Shown: positions 37,764 to 45,681 of the stretch, one piece after another
Layout: the number at the start of each line of letters is the position of its first letter
How positions within the stretch are numbered: position 1 is the stretch's first letter
DNA from: Treponema zioleckii
Lineage (GTDB): Bacteria; Spirochaetota; Spirochaetia; Treponematales; Treponemataceae
Reading direction: 5' to 3'
Assembly: GCF_014737315.1 (NCBI RefSeq)
Contig: NZ_JPUF01000005.1
Coordinates: 1-64,000 of the forward strand
DNA length: 64,000 nt
Made by a program: the position numbers and the translations under genes
The notes under the pieces: model-generated
Told to the model about the DNA's origin: nothing
Database searches by the model: none
The model's input: only the letters and a program-made list of their open reading frames with translations

Positions 37764-37791
37764 TTGTTGGGCATTTTGAGTAGAGTATAAA
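37764..37791 (+). promoter_or_regulatory. Promoter of the EamA transporter, very close to its start codon
   Basis: TTGTTG (37764-37769), 16-bp spacer, TATAAA (37786-37791); the ATG is at 37795, so transcription would begin at or next to the start codon. No Shine-Dalgarno sequence is visible, hinting at a leaderless message. Confidence 0.35.
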
Positions 37792-37794
37792 ATC

Positions 37795-38700
37795 ATGGCT
37801 CAGATTTCCGACACTTCAAAAGGAATTATACTGATAATCTCATCAGCATTTTGTTTTGCGCTCATGGCAGTTTTTGTAAGACTTGCCGGCGACATATTTT
37901 TTATGCAAAAAGCATTTTTTAGGAACGCAGTAGCTTTTTTAGTCGCGCTCGTGAGCATACTTTTTGAATCATTTGAATCAAAAGAAAACAAAAACATCTT
38001 TTCGGCATTCGGAAAAACCACTTTATTCTTTCTTGTTTTGCGGTCGGTGGCTGGAACAATCGGGATTTTTGGTAATTTTTATGCGGTTGACCATCTTATT
38101 TTGTCTGACGCTGCAATTCTCAATAAAATGGCACCATTTTTTACGATTCTGTTCAGTTTTATTTTGCTGAACGAAAAAGTAAAACTCGTTCCGCTGATGG
38201 CAATTTTCTTTGCGTTTTTGGGAGCAATGCTTGTCGTAAAACCGAGTTTTGATTTTAGCAAGATGATTCCGACGCTCTCAGGATTTTTAGGCGGGCTTGG
38301 AGCAGGCTTCGCATACACTTGCGTCCGAAAATTAAGCACTTTGGGCTGCAAAGGAAAAATTGTAGTCCTGTTCTTTTCGGGATTTTCTATGCTCGCTTCG
38401 CTTCCGTACATGATTTTTAATTTTAACCCGATGACGTTAAGCCAAACGCTTTGCCTCGTAATGGCGGGTATTTGCGCGGCAGGCGGGCAATTCACGATTA
38501 CAGCCGCATACTTTCATGCGCCAGCTGGAAAGATTTCAATTTATGATTATTCGCAGATAATTTTTTCGGCAGTCTTCGGACTGTTAATTTTTGGTCAACT
38601 TCCCGATGCTCTAAGTTTTATTGGCTACTTGGTCATTATCTCAATGGCAACGGTGAATTTCTTTTTTAACAAACGAAACTCAACTCCCCCACAAGCTTAA
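37795..38700 (+). CDS. EamA/DMT-family transporter
   Basis: 301 aa, about ten hydrophobic segments in two repeated halves, the layout of drug/metabolite transporters. First half GIILIISSAFCFALMAVFVR with the conserved Arg, LSDAAILNKMAPFFTILFSF and FAFLGAMLVVKPSF; second half begins SGFLGGLGAGFAYTCVRKL and ends with QIIFSAVFGLLIFGQLPD. Substrate unknown; relatives export amino acids or metabolites, or take up S-adenosylmethionine-like compounds. It stands alone between two copies of the dispersed repeat. Confidence 0.9.
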   Translation: MAQISDTSKGIILIISSAFCFALMAVFVRLAGDIFFMQKAFFRNAVAFLVALVSILFESFESKENKNIFSAFGKTTLFFLVLRSVAGTIGIFGNFYAVDHLILSDAAILNKMAPFFTILFSFILLNEKVKLVPLMAIFFAFLGAMLVVKPSFDFSKMIPTLSGFLGGLGAGFAYTCVRKLSTLGCKGKIVVLFFSGFSMLASLPYMIFNFNPMTLSQTLCLVMAGICAAGGQFTITAAYFHAPAGKISIYDYSQIIFSAVFGLLIFGQLPDALSFIGYLVIISMATVNFFFNKRNSTPPQA

Positions 38701-38736
38701 AACACTCGGTGGCTGGACTTAGTATAACGAATAAAA

Positions 38737-39123
38737 GTCATGCTGAAGTCGTTTCAGCATCCGTGCCCACATCGAGTGCAGAGATTCCGAAATAAATTCG
38801 GAATGACAAGTTTTTTTTCATCGGAATGACGATTTTTTTCATCGGAATGACGAGTTCTTTCGCCGCCGGAATGGCTGTTTTTTGTCACCTCGAGCGTAGT
38901 CGAGAGGTCTACAACCGATAGATTTCTCCACTCCGCTATTGTCCGTGAACAGTAGATGTCTCGACTTCGCTCGACATGACAGACTAGTTCGCTCACATGA
39001 CAGAGTGGAGCGCTCCGTATGACCAGCTCACAAGTTTTTCACTTCTTCCGTGCGTGTCATGCCGACCTTGATTCAGCATCTATACAACGACTGTGAAAGA
39101 TGCCGAAATAAATTCGGCATGAC
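38737..39123. repeat. Long palindrome-rich dispersed repeat, copy C, with terminal hairpin
   Basis: Begins GTCATGCTGAAG-GTTTCAGCAT, continues through the same modules as copies A and B (to about 39040), then a related stretch ending in the hairpin ATGCCGAA-TTCGGCAT (39100-39120). Fills the whole 38701-39150 gap; no gene seen. Confidence 0.8.
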
Positions 39124-39150
39124 ATGCTAAGGGGAGTTGTGTTTTTAAGC

Positions 39151-39597
39151 CTAAACTTTGTCTAAAATTCTGTACAGAATGCGGTACAATTCTTTCGCGT
39201 CTTCTGCATCAAGTTTTATGCAAGAACCTACTTTTTCAGGAATTGAAACTGCCTTTTCTTTAAGTTCTTCGCCAACCTGAGTAATTTCTATATTCACAAT
39301 TCGCTCGTCATTTTTTTCGCGGCAACGTGTCAAAAGACCTTTTTCCTGCATACTTTTTAAAAGCGGCGAAAGCGTTCCCGTATCCAAAAAAAGCTGCTTT
39401 CCAAGTTCACCAATTGTCAGTTTTTTTCGTTCCCACATTACCATCATCACGATGTATTGGGTATAAGTTAAACCTATTTCTTTTAAGAAAGGCGTGTATT
39501 TTCGAAGGATTTCACGCGAAGCAGCATAAAGCGGAAAGCAAAGCTGATTTTTTAGCTGCAAGCAACTGAAATCCTTTTCGTTAAAATTTTCCTTCAT
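39151..39597 (-). CDS. ohrR: MarR-family peroxide-sensing regulator, OhrR-like
   Basis: 148 aa. Winged-helix MarR core with LTIGELGKQLFLDTGTLSPL as the recognition region and the wing EKNDERIVNIEIT. Near the N-terminus LKNQLCFPLYAASRE matches the OhrR signature around the redox-active Cys, so it should lose DNA binding on oxidation by organic peroxides. Its genomic partners are a thioredoxin-reductase-like flavoprotein and a glutathione peroxidase on the same strand; a TTGTATACAA operator lies in the peroxidase promoter. Probably autoregulated as last gene of that group. Confidence 0.9.
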   Translation of the reverse strand: MKENFNEKDFSCLQLKNQLCFPLYAASREILRKYTPFLKEIGLTYTQYIVMMVMWERKKLTIGELGKQLFLDTGTLSPLLKSMQEKGLLTRCREKNDERIVNIEITQVGEELKEKAVSIPEKVGSCIKLDAEDAKELYRILYRILDKV

Positions 39598-39626
39598 TCT
39601 ATTAATATCGTCAAAGTTCTCCCATT

Positions 39627-40520
39627 TTATGCGTTTTTTGCAAGTGAACGAACGTATTCAACTGCAGAAAGTCCGGCTTTTGCGCCTTCGTAAACAGCTT
39701 TTGAAATTTGAAGGAGTCCGCCGGTCGAATTTCCGCAGGCATAAATTCCTTTGATGTTCGTCTCCATATTCTCGTTTACGGTAATGCTGTCGCCATTCAG
39801 GAAGATACCAAGTTTTTTTGCAAAATCTGCGGCTCCAGCCTCACCCAATGCAATGAAAATTCCATCGGCAGAAAGTTCAGTTCCGTCTTCAAATAATATA
39901 GAAGAAACTCGTCCGTTTTCGGGATTTCCTTTTATTTCAGAAATTTTTGCAGAATTAATCTCGTATTGTCCGCCGGTGAGCGATTCAATCTGAGACTTGT
40001 CTTCCCCATTCGTAAGGATTTTTACTGACGCTGCAACGTTTACAAGGTCACCCGCCTCGCTTGCGGCAAATTTTCCGCTACCGATTACAACAACATTCTT
40101 TTTGCGGTAAAAAAATGCATCGCAAATTGCACAATAGCTTACGCCTTTTCCTTCAAAATCTTTTAGGCCTTTTATGTTTGGACGAAGTTTTTTGTTGCCG
40201 GTTGCAATCAAAACGGCTTTTGAAGCAATTTCTTCCCCGCCGGCAGTGAGCGTAAAAGTCATATCCGCGTTCATCGTCAAATGAGTAACTTCGGCATCCC
40301 GCACTTCCACGCCAAGATTTTTTGCCTGCAAAACTCCGTTGTCATACAAATCGCGCCCAGTAATTCCTTCCGGGAATCCATAATAATTGTCGATTTTATG
40401 AGCTTTTTCAAGGCTTCCTTCCCCGTGATAAAGCACCAACACGTTCAAATTTGCTCTTCGCGCATAAAGAGAAGCCGAAATACCAGCAGGGCCTGCTCCA
40501 ATTATCGTAACATCAAACAT
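39627..40520 (-). CDS. trxB: Thioredoxin-reductase-like NAD(P)/FAD oxidoreductase
   Basis: 297 aa. FAD-binding GxGxxG near the start (DVTIIGAGPAGISASLYARR), redox-active CAICDAFFYRKK with the Cys-x-x-Cys pair (about 133-136), NADPH-binding VVVIGSGKFAASEAG and the late FAD motif IKGIYACGNSTGG. All match thioredoxin reductase. The DAFFYRKKN segment and the unusual VIGSGKFAASEA (lacking the GGGNSA form) suggest a specialised member, perhaps using NADH or serving a peroxidase. GGAGG precedes ATG. Lies between the peroxidase and regulator genes. Confidence 0.88.
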   Translation of the reverse strand: MFDVTIIGAGPAGISASLYARRANLNVLVLYHGEGSLEKAHKIDNYYGFPEGITGRDLYDNGVLQAKNLGVEVRDAEVTHLTMNADMTFTLTAGGEEIASKAVLIATGNKKLRPNIKGLKDFEGKGVSYCAICDAFFYRKKNVVVIGSGKFAASEAGDLVNVAASVKILTNGEDKSQIESLTGGQYEINSAKISEIKGNPENGRVSSILFEDGTELSADGIFIALGEAGAADFAKKLGIFLNGDSITVNENMETNIKGIYACGNSTGGLLQISKAVYEGAKAGLSAVEYVRSLAKNA

Positions 40521-40535
40521 AAAACACCTCCAAAA

Positions 40536-40549
40536 ACAATTTTAATTGT
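40536..40549. promoter_or_regulatory. Candidate OhrR operator upstream of the flavoprotein gene
   Basis: ACAATTTTAATTGT, 6-bp half-sites around TT, 16 bp before the start codon; similar half-site ACAAT to the ATTGTATACAAT palindrome in the peroxidase promoter. Confidence 0.4.
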
Positions 40550-40576
40550 AAACGTAAGCCATTCAATCAAAGAATT

Positions 40577-41116
40577 TTACAAGAGTGACGCAATTTTGTC
40601 ATCAATCTTTTTTGGCTCAACTGTTGATTCATAGCGTTCAACAACATTTCCGTCCCTGTCAACAAGGAATTTTGTAAAATTCCATTTGATGTTGGCGTTG
40701 TTCTTAAAATCCGGGTCGAATTTTGAAACGACCTGATTCATCAGCACGCCTTTAAGACCTGTAAAGCCTTCAAAACCTTTCTGCTCTTTCAAGAATGTAT
40801 AAAGCGGAAGTTCGTTCTCTCCATTCACCTCGATTTTTTGCATCTGCGGAAACTGAGTGTGATATTTGAATGAACAGAATTCTGTAATTTCTTCGTCGGT
40901 TCCAGGAGCTTGATGACCGAACTGGTTGCAAGGAAAATCAAGAATCTCAAGTCCCTTCTCGTGATATTTCTCATACAATTCTTCAAGTCCTTTGTACTGC
41001 GGAGTGAATCCACATCCTGTTGCAGTGTTCACAATGAGAACAACCTTTCCCTTGTAGCTTTCAAATGAAACTTTGTTTCCCTTCCCATCATTAAAAGAAT
41101 AATCGTAAATTGCCAT
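40577..41116 (-). CDS. Glutathione peroxidase family (thiol peroxidase), Cys form
   Basis: About 179 aa from ATG 41116 (AAGGAG upstream; the longer frame to 41182 would contain the promoter). GPx signatures: IVNTATGCGFTPQYKGLEEL with the peroxidatic Cys where animal enzymes and some treponemes have selenocysteine, LDFPCNQFGHQAPGTDEE with Gln partner and second Cys-containing block, and WNFTKFLVDRDGNVVERY with the Trp-Asn of the catalytic tetrad. Bacterial Cys members usually take electrons from thioredoxin, which fits the adjacent thioredoxin-reductase-like gene. Confidence 0.95.
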   Translation of the reverse strand: MAIYDYSFNDGKGNKVSFESYKGKVVLIVNTATGCGFTPQYKGLEELYEKYHEKGLEILDFPCNQFGHQAPGTDEEITEFCSFKYHTQFPQMQKIEVNGENELPLYTFLKEQKGFEGFTGLKGVLMNQVVSKFDPDFKNNANIKWNFTKFLVDRDGNVVERYESTVEPKKIDDKIASLL

Positions 41117-41148
41117 ATTGAATCTCCTTGAAAAATCTTTATGTCTAT

Positions 41149-41178
41149 AATATATTGTATACAATACAATTTTGTCAA
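41149..41178 (-). promoter_or_regulatory. Peroxidase promoter with OhrR-type operator in its spacer
   Basis: On the minus strand, TTGACA (41173-41178) and TATATT (41149-41154) with an 18-bp spacer that contains the perfect palindrome ATTGTATACAAT (41154-41165) and a further ACAAT half-site. A repressor bound here would block RNA polymerase; the palindrome resembles known OhrR boxes (family knowledge). Confidence 0.6.
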
Positions 41179-41185
41179 GCATAGT

Positions 41186-41213
41186 TTGAAAAAATTTTAC
41201 TCTATGCTATAAT
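41186..41213 (+). promoter_or_regulatory. Promoter of the nitroreductase gene
   Basis: TTGAAA (41186-41191), 16-bp spacer, perfect TATAAT (41208-41213) preceded by TGC (extended -10). Diverges from the peroxidase promoter 8 bp away, so both may respond to the same regulator. Confidence 0.65.
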
Positions 41214-41286
41214 CAATCATCTTCAAAACAAAGGAGTCAGTTCATGGCAAATAAATGATTTCCGAGTTTTGAAAAAAGGAGTTTTT

Positions 41287-41820
41287 ATGAACGAAACTTT
41301 AAAAGTGTTGGAAACTCGCCGCAGTTGTCGTAAATTTTTGGACAAAATGATTAGCGAAGACGAACTGAACGCAGTTCTTAAAGCAGGAACTTTCGCACCT
41401 TCCGGAAAGAATTTGCAGCCTTCTATTATTCTCGCCGTAACGAACAAAGAAATTCGGGACAAACTTAGCGAAGAAAACCGAAAAATCGGTGGCTGGGGCG
41501 AAGGTTTTGACCCATTCTACGGCGCACCAGTCGTTTTGGTCGTGCTTGCCGACAAAGCAGTTTCGCCAAACTACATTTATGACGGTTCGCTTGTTATGGG
41601 AAATCTTATGAATGCCGCTGAATCGCTTGGACTCGGTTCTATTTGGATTCATCGGGCAAAGCAAGAATTTGAAAGTGACTTTGGCAAAAAACTCCTTTCT
41701 GATTTAGGAATCAAAGGTGATTTTGAAGGCATTGGTCACGTTGCTTTGGGCTACAAGGCCGAAGGCGGAACAAGGGACGCTGCTCCTCGCAAAGAAAACT
41801 ATATTTACAGAATAAAATAA
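41287..41820 (+). CDS. Nitroreductase-family FMN oxidoreductase
   Basis: About 177 aa from ATG 41287 (AAGGAG upstream). Opens with the FMN-phosphate-binding ETRRSCRKFLD, then GTFAPSGKNLQPSIILAVTN, the central SLVMGNLMNAAESLGLGSIW and C-terminal GHVALGYKAEG. Reduces nitro compounds or quinones using NAD(P)H; natural substrate unknown. Divergent from the peroxide-response genes, which suggests a role in redox stress. Followed by a strong terminator. Confidence 0.93.
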   Translation: MNETLKVLETRRSCRKFLDKMISEDELNAVLKAGTFAPSGKNLQPSIILAVTNKEIRDKLSEENRKIGGWGEGFDPFYGAPVVLVVLADKAVSPNYIYDGSLVMGNLMNAAESLGLGSIWIHRAKQEFESDFGKKLLSDLGIKGDFEGIGHVALGYKAEGGTRDAAPRKENYIYRIK

Positions 41821-41834
41821 AAGCTGAATTTTAC

Positions 41835-41869
41835 GGGCTGCCCAGTAACTTATTGGGCAGCCCTTTTTT
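41835..41869 (+). terminator. Rho-independent terminator after the nitroreductase gene
   Basis: GGGCTGCCCA and TGGGCAGCCC form a perfect 10-bp stem followed by six T, 15 nt after the stop codon. Confidence 0.92.
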
Positions 41870-41994
41870 GATGTAAAAAAATCAACTTTTTAAATAAAAA
41901 ATTCAACTCTTTTATAAGAAATCTTTCAATTTTTATTCAGAATTCCTAAAAAAATCAAAAAAAAATCCTAAATATTTCAATTCAAAAACGGCAT

Positions 41995-42023
41995 TTGTGG
42001 ACTTAACATTAGAACCATAGTAA
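41995..42023 (+). promoter_or_regulatory. Promoter of the CUT2 sugar transporter operon
   Basis: TTGTGG (41995-42000), 17-bp spacer, TAGTAA (42018-42023); start would fall near 42030, about 20 nt before the ATG with its GGAGG site. The 41870-41994 region before it is very A/T rich. Confidence 0.4.
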
Positions 42024-42050
42024 TGCATCTAAAAAAGGAGGAAAAATTAG

Positions 42051-42995
42051 ATGAAAAAATTGATTGCTTGTCTTATGGCTCTTATGTGCCTTACCTCTGT
42101 TTTCGCTGCTAAGAAAAAAGGCGACGGAAAAATCAAGATTGGTATCATCAACAACCCGCCATCAGAATCAGGTTATCGTGCTGCCAATGTAAAGGACTTT
42201 GAGACTGTTTTCACATCTGCAAAATATGATGTAAAAACTTTCTACAGCCTTAAAAACGATGAGCAGTTGAATGCTGCTGCACAGTTCATCACAGACGGCG
42301 TTGACTACATTCTTCTTTCTGCTGCTGCTACAGACGGATGGGAAAAAGTTCTCAAGAACGCTAAGAAAAACGGAATCAAAGTTTTCTTGTTTGACCGAAT
42401 GATTAACGTTAACGCTAAGTACTATGAAGCTGCTGTAGTTTCAGACATGGCAAAAGAAGGCGACACAGCTGTTGCATGGCTCAAGGCTCAGAAACTCCCA
42501 GAATACAAAGTAGTTCACATTCAGGGCGCTATGGGTTCAGACGCTCAGATTGGTCGTACAAAGGCTTTGAATGCAGAGTTCGCTTCTGGCAAAATGACAA
42601 AAGTTGCTCAGCAGACTGCTACATGGGACGAAGCTGAAGCAAAGAAAATCGTTGAAGCTGTTATCAACTCAAAGAAAGACTTTAACGTAATCTACGCTGA
42701 GAACGACGGTATGGCTAAGGGTGCAGTTGCTGCTCTCGATGAAGCTGGTATCACACACGGTGTAAACGGAAAAGTTATCGTAATGGGCTTCGACTGCAAC
42801 AAATGGGCTTTGCGCGAACTTTTGGCTAAAAACTGGAACTACGACGGACAGTGCTCTCCATTCCAGGCTGCTGTAATCGAAAAAATGATTTCTACAGGTA
42901 AAGTTACTTCAAAGAAAATCATTTCTAACGAAAAGGGATTTGATGCAAACACAATCACACAGGCTGACATTGACAAATACGGTCTTGGTGACTAG
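42051..42995 (+). CDS. CUT2 sugar ABC transporter, periplasmic binding protein (YtfQ/AraE-like)
   Basis: 314 aa with signal peptide (LIACLMALMCLTSVFAA). Type-I binding protein: KIGIINNPPSESGYRAANVK, FDRMINVNAKYYEAAVVSDM, VIYAENDGMAKGAVAALDEA and VIVMGFDCNKWALREL. No lipobox Cys. AAGGAGG precedes ATG. Codon use is strongly biased and the gene is followed by a hairpin terminator/attenuator, typical of an abundant binding protein in front of less-expressed ATPase and permeases. Its similarity to the YtfQ type and to the sensor protein at 7.3 kb makes a furanose pentose such as L-arabinose, or galactofuranose, a reasonable ligand. Confidence 0.92.
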   Translation: MKKLIACLMALMCLTSVFAAKKKGDGKIKIGIINNPPSESGYRAANVKDFETVFTSAKYDVKTFYSLKNDEQLNAAAQFITDGVDYILLSAAATDGWEKVLKNAKKNGIKVFLFDRMINVNAKYYEAAVVSDMAKEGDTAVAWLKAQKLPEYKVVHIQGAMGSDAQIGRTKALNAEFASGKMTKVAQQTATWDEAEAKKIVEAVINSKKDFNVIYAENDGMAKGAVAALDEAGITHGVNGKVIVMGFDCNKWALRELLAKNWNYDGQCSPFQAAVIEKMISTGKVTSKKIISNEKGFDANTITQADIDKYGLGD

Positions 42996-43021
42996 TCAGC
43001 TTTTCTTATAAGCGGGCTGTG

Positions 43022-43064
43022 AACGGCGTAAAGTGTGTTAAACATATTTTACGCCGTTTTTTTT
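43022..43064 (+). terminator. Intra-operon attenuator after the binding-protein gene
   Basis: AACGGCGTAAA and TTTACGCCGTT (11-bp stem) followed by eight T. Partial termination here would keep ATPase and permease levels below binding-protein level. Confidence 0.85.
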
Positions 43065-43086
43065 AAGGGTGACTTTAGGTATGACG

Positions 43087-44610
43087 ATGAGAAAAAAAGA
43101 TGTTGTTTTGGCAATGCGCGGAATTTACAAAGAATTCCCTGGGGTAAAGGCATTGCAGAATGTTGACTTTACACTCTGCGAAGGAGAAATCCACGCGCTC
43201 ATGGGCGAGAACGGAGCCGGAAAGTCAACTCTGGTAAAAGTTCTTACAGGCGTTCACATTAAGGACGCGGGAGAAATTAGGATTGCAGGCAACAAAGGCC
43301 CTGTAAACATTCGTTCCCCACAGGATGCCCAGAACTTGGGTATTTCTACAGTATATCAGGAAATAACTCTCTGCCCTAACCTGACGGTTGCAGAGAATAT
43401 GTATATAGGTCGAGGAAATTATAAATTCGTTAATCGAAAAGAACAGGAAAAAAAAGCTGCCGAACTTTTGAAGCACCTTAGCATTCCTGCCCAGCCAAGC
43501 CAGCAGCTCGGAACTTGCTCGCTTGCCGTTCAGCAGATGGTAGCAATCGCACGTGCGGTTGACATGGACTGCAAGGTTCTGATTCTTGACGAACCGACTT
43601 CTTCACTCGACGACAACGAAGTTGAGCACCTCTTTACGCTCATGCAGGTTCTTAAAAGCCACGGCGTAGGAATTATCTTCATCACGCACTTTTTGGAGCA
43701 GGTTTATGAAGTCTGTGACAAAATCACAGTACTCCGAAACGGTGAACTTGTAGGAGAATACACTGTAAATGAATTGCCACGCGTAAAATTAATTTCGGCA
43801 ATGCTCGGAAAAGAAGCGGAAGACATGACAAACCTCAAGAACATGAAGCGTCCGCTCCCGCAGACGAGTGAAAACGTTTACGAAGCTACAGACCTTGCCA
43901 CAACCGAAGGCGTTCGTCCGTTCGACTTTAACATCAAAAAGGGCGAAGTGAACGGCTTTACCGGACTTTTGGGCTCTGGACGAAGCGAGAGCGTTCGCGC
44001 TATTTTTGCCGCGGACAGAATCACGAGCGGAAAAGTAAAAATCAACGGAAAAGATGTAAAAATCACCACTCCAAAAGACGCAATGAAGAACGGAATCGGC
44101 TATTTGCCGGAAGACCGCAAAGGCGACGGAATCATTCAGGATTTGTCTGTTCGTGAAAACATGATTCTTGCGCTGCAAGTTCTTCGCGGATTTACGCACC
44201 CAATCTCACGCGCGGAATCCGAAAAACTCGCGGATGAGTACATTAAATTGCTCGAAATCAAAACGGCTTCAAAAGAAACCCCTATCAAATCACTTTCGGG
44301 CGGAAACCAGCAGAAAGTCATTCTTGCGCGCTGGCTTTTGACACATCCGCAGTATCTGATTCTTGACGAGCCTACACGCGGTATTGATGTTGGAACAAAG
44401 ATTCAGATTCAGAAGCAGGTTCTTAAACTTGCGGAACAAGGCGTTAGCGTAACGTTCATTTCTTCGGAAATCCCGGAAATGCTTTCTGTTTGTCAAAGAC
44501 TTATCGTAATGCGAGACCGCAAAATCGTTGGCGAGCTAAAAGGCGATGAGTTGAGTCAGGACGTAATCATGCAGACCATTGCGGGAGGAAAAGCAAAAAA
44601 TGACAAATAA
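43087..44610 (+). CDS. CUT2 sugar ABC transporter ATPase (double-cassette, MglA/RbsA type)
   Basis: About 507 aa; starts at GTG 43069, ATG 43081 and ATG 43087 are possible, the last having AGG at best distance. Two ABC cassettes: Walker A GENGAGKSTLVKVL, signature-like LAVQQMVAIARAV, Walker B VLILDEPTSSLD; second cassette with degenerate Walker A GLLGSGRSESVRAI, signature LSGGNQQKVILARW and Walker B LILDEPTRGIDVG. This layout is specific to monosaccharide importers. Overlaps the first permease gene by 11 bp. Confidence 0.94.
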   Translation: MRKKDVVLAMRGIYKEFPGVKALQNVDFTLCEGEIHALMGENGAGKSTLVKVLTGVHIKDAGEIRIAGNKGPVNIRSPQDAQNLGISTVYQEITLCPNLTVAENMYIGRGNYKFVNRKEQEKKAAELLKHLSIPAQPSQQLGTCSLAVQQMVAIARAVDMDCKVLILDEPTSSLDDNEVEHLFTLMQVLKSHGVGIIFITHFLEQVYEVCDKITVLRNGELVGEYTVNELPRVKLISAMLGKEAEDMTNLKNMKRPLPQTSENVYEATDLATTEGVRPFDFNIKKGEVNGFTGLLGSGRSESVRAIFAADRITSGKVKINGKDVKITTPKDAMKNGIGYLPEDRKGDGIIQDLSVRENMILALQVLRGFTHPISRAESEKLADEYIKLLEIKTASKETPIKSLSGGNQQKVILARWLLTHPQYLILDEPTRGIDVGTKIQIQKQVLKLAEQGVSVTFISSEIPEMLSVCQRLIVMRDRKIVGELKGDELSQDVIMQTIAGGKAKNDK

Positions 44611-45679
44611 AATCTTAAATCAAATTAAAAAAGTTTTTCAGTCTCAGCTCGCAATTCCAATTATCGCTTTGCTGATTCTTGTTGTTTTCAATCTTATTCG
44701 TGACCCAAGTTTTTTTTCTATCGGAATTAAAACCAACAACCTTAAAAACACGGTTCTCTCTGGAAACTTAATCAGTATCTTGAACGGTGCTTCGGAACTT
44801 GTAATCCTTTCAATCGGAATGACGCTCATCACGTCGGCAACAAAGGGACAGGATATTTCCATTGGTGCTTCTGCCGCAATCGCAGGTTCGGTTTTCGTAA
44901 AAATCTTGCGCGCCGGCAACATCACTGCTGGCACGATGCTTGCGGCCTTTGTTTTTGCTTGTATCGTGGCAATAATCTTCTGTTTGTTCAACGGCCTCCT
45001 TATTTCTAAATTCAACATTCAGCCGATGATTGCCTCGCTGATTCTGTACACGGCAGGTCGCCCTATCGCATACTGGATTAACGGCGGAGCAACCCCGAAC
45101 GTTGAGGGAAAACTTCTCTCGTACATCGGTGGATTCATTCCTCATATTGCGATTCCAACACCAATCCTTATCGTAATTGTGTTCGTTCTGCTAATAAACC
45201 TGCTGCTCAAAAAGACGACTTTAAGCCTTTTTATTCAGTCTGTAGGTATTAATGAACGTGCCGCAAAGCTCAACGGTATCAACCCGTTCTTGATGAAGAT
45301 GATTGTATTCGTGATTCTCGGTGTATGCGTAACGCTCGCAGGTTCTATGAACGTTTGCCGAATCGGACTCATCAACCATGAGACAATTCTTCTGGACGTT
45401 GAAATGGATGCCATTCTTGCAGTAGCAATCGGCGGAAACTCACTCGGTGGCGGAAAATTCAAACTCGCAGGCTCAATCCTCGGTGCATACATCATTCAAG
45501 CACTCACAATCACCTTGTACTCAATGGATGTTCCTTCTACAGCCGTCAAAGCATACAAGGCAATCGTCATCATCATAATCGTACTTGCTGGCTCTCCGGT
45601 CGTAAAAGCATGGGTCGGAAAACTCAAAAAAAAGATTATGGAAAAATACGCAAAATCTGCAAAAGTGGAGAGTAAATAA
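44600..45679 (+). CDS. CUT2 sugar ABC transporter permease 1 (YtfT-like)
   Basis: About 359 aa from ATG 44600 (GGGAGG upstream). Around nine membrane segments; BPD_transp_2 family signatures ILSIGMTLITSATKGQDISI (the substrate-channel helix motif), VLAVAIGGNSLGGGKFKLAG and INRACRIG-like loop NVCRIGLINHET. Pairs with the next gene; two different permeases are a hallmark of YtfQRT-YjfF-type furanose importers, as opposed to homodimeric RbsC/AraH systems. Confidence 0.92.
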   Translation: MTNKILNQIKKVFQSQLAIPIIALLILVVFNLIRDPSFFSIGIKTNNLKNTVLSGNLISILNGASELVILSIGMTLITSATKGQDISIGASAAIAGSVFVKILRAGNITAGTMLAAFVFACIVAIIFCLFNGLLISKFNIQPMIASLILYTAGRPIAYWINGGATPNVEGKLLSYIGGFIPHIAIPTPILIVIVFVLLINLLLKKTTLSLFIQSVGINERAAKLNGINPFLMKMIVFVILGVCVTLAGSMNVCRIGLINHETILLDVEMDAILAVAIGGNSLGGGKFKLAGSILGAYIIQALTITLYSMDVPSTAVKAYKAIVIIIIVLAGSPVVKAWVGKLKKKIMEKYAKSAKVESK

Positions 45680-45681
45680 TT

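Noticed and set aside
41244-41258. AAGGAG followed by ATG-GCA-AAT-AAA-TGA upstream of the nitroreductase
   Set aside because: A four-codon frame with a good RBS could be a leader peptide, but it is too short to support and a second RBS serves the real gene.
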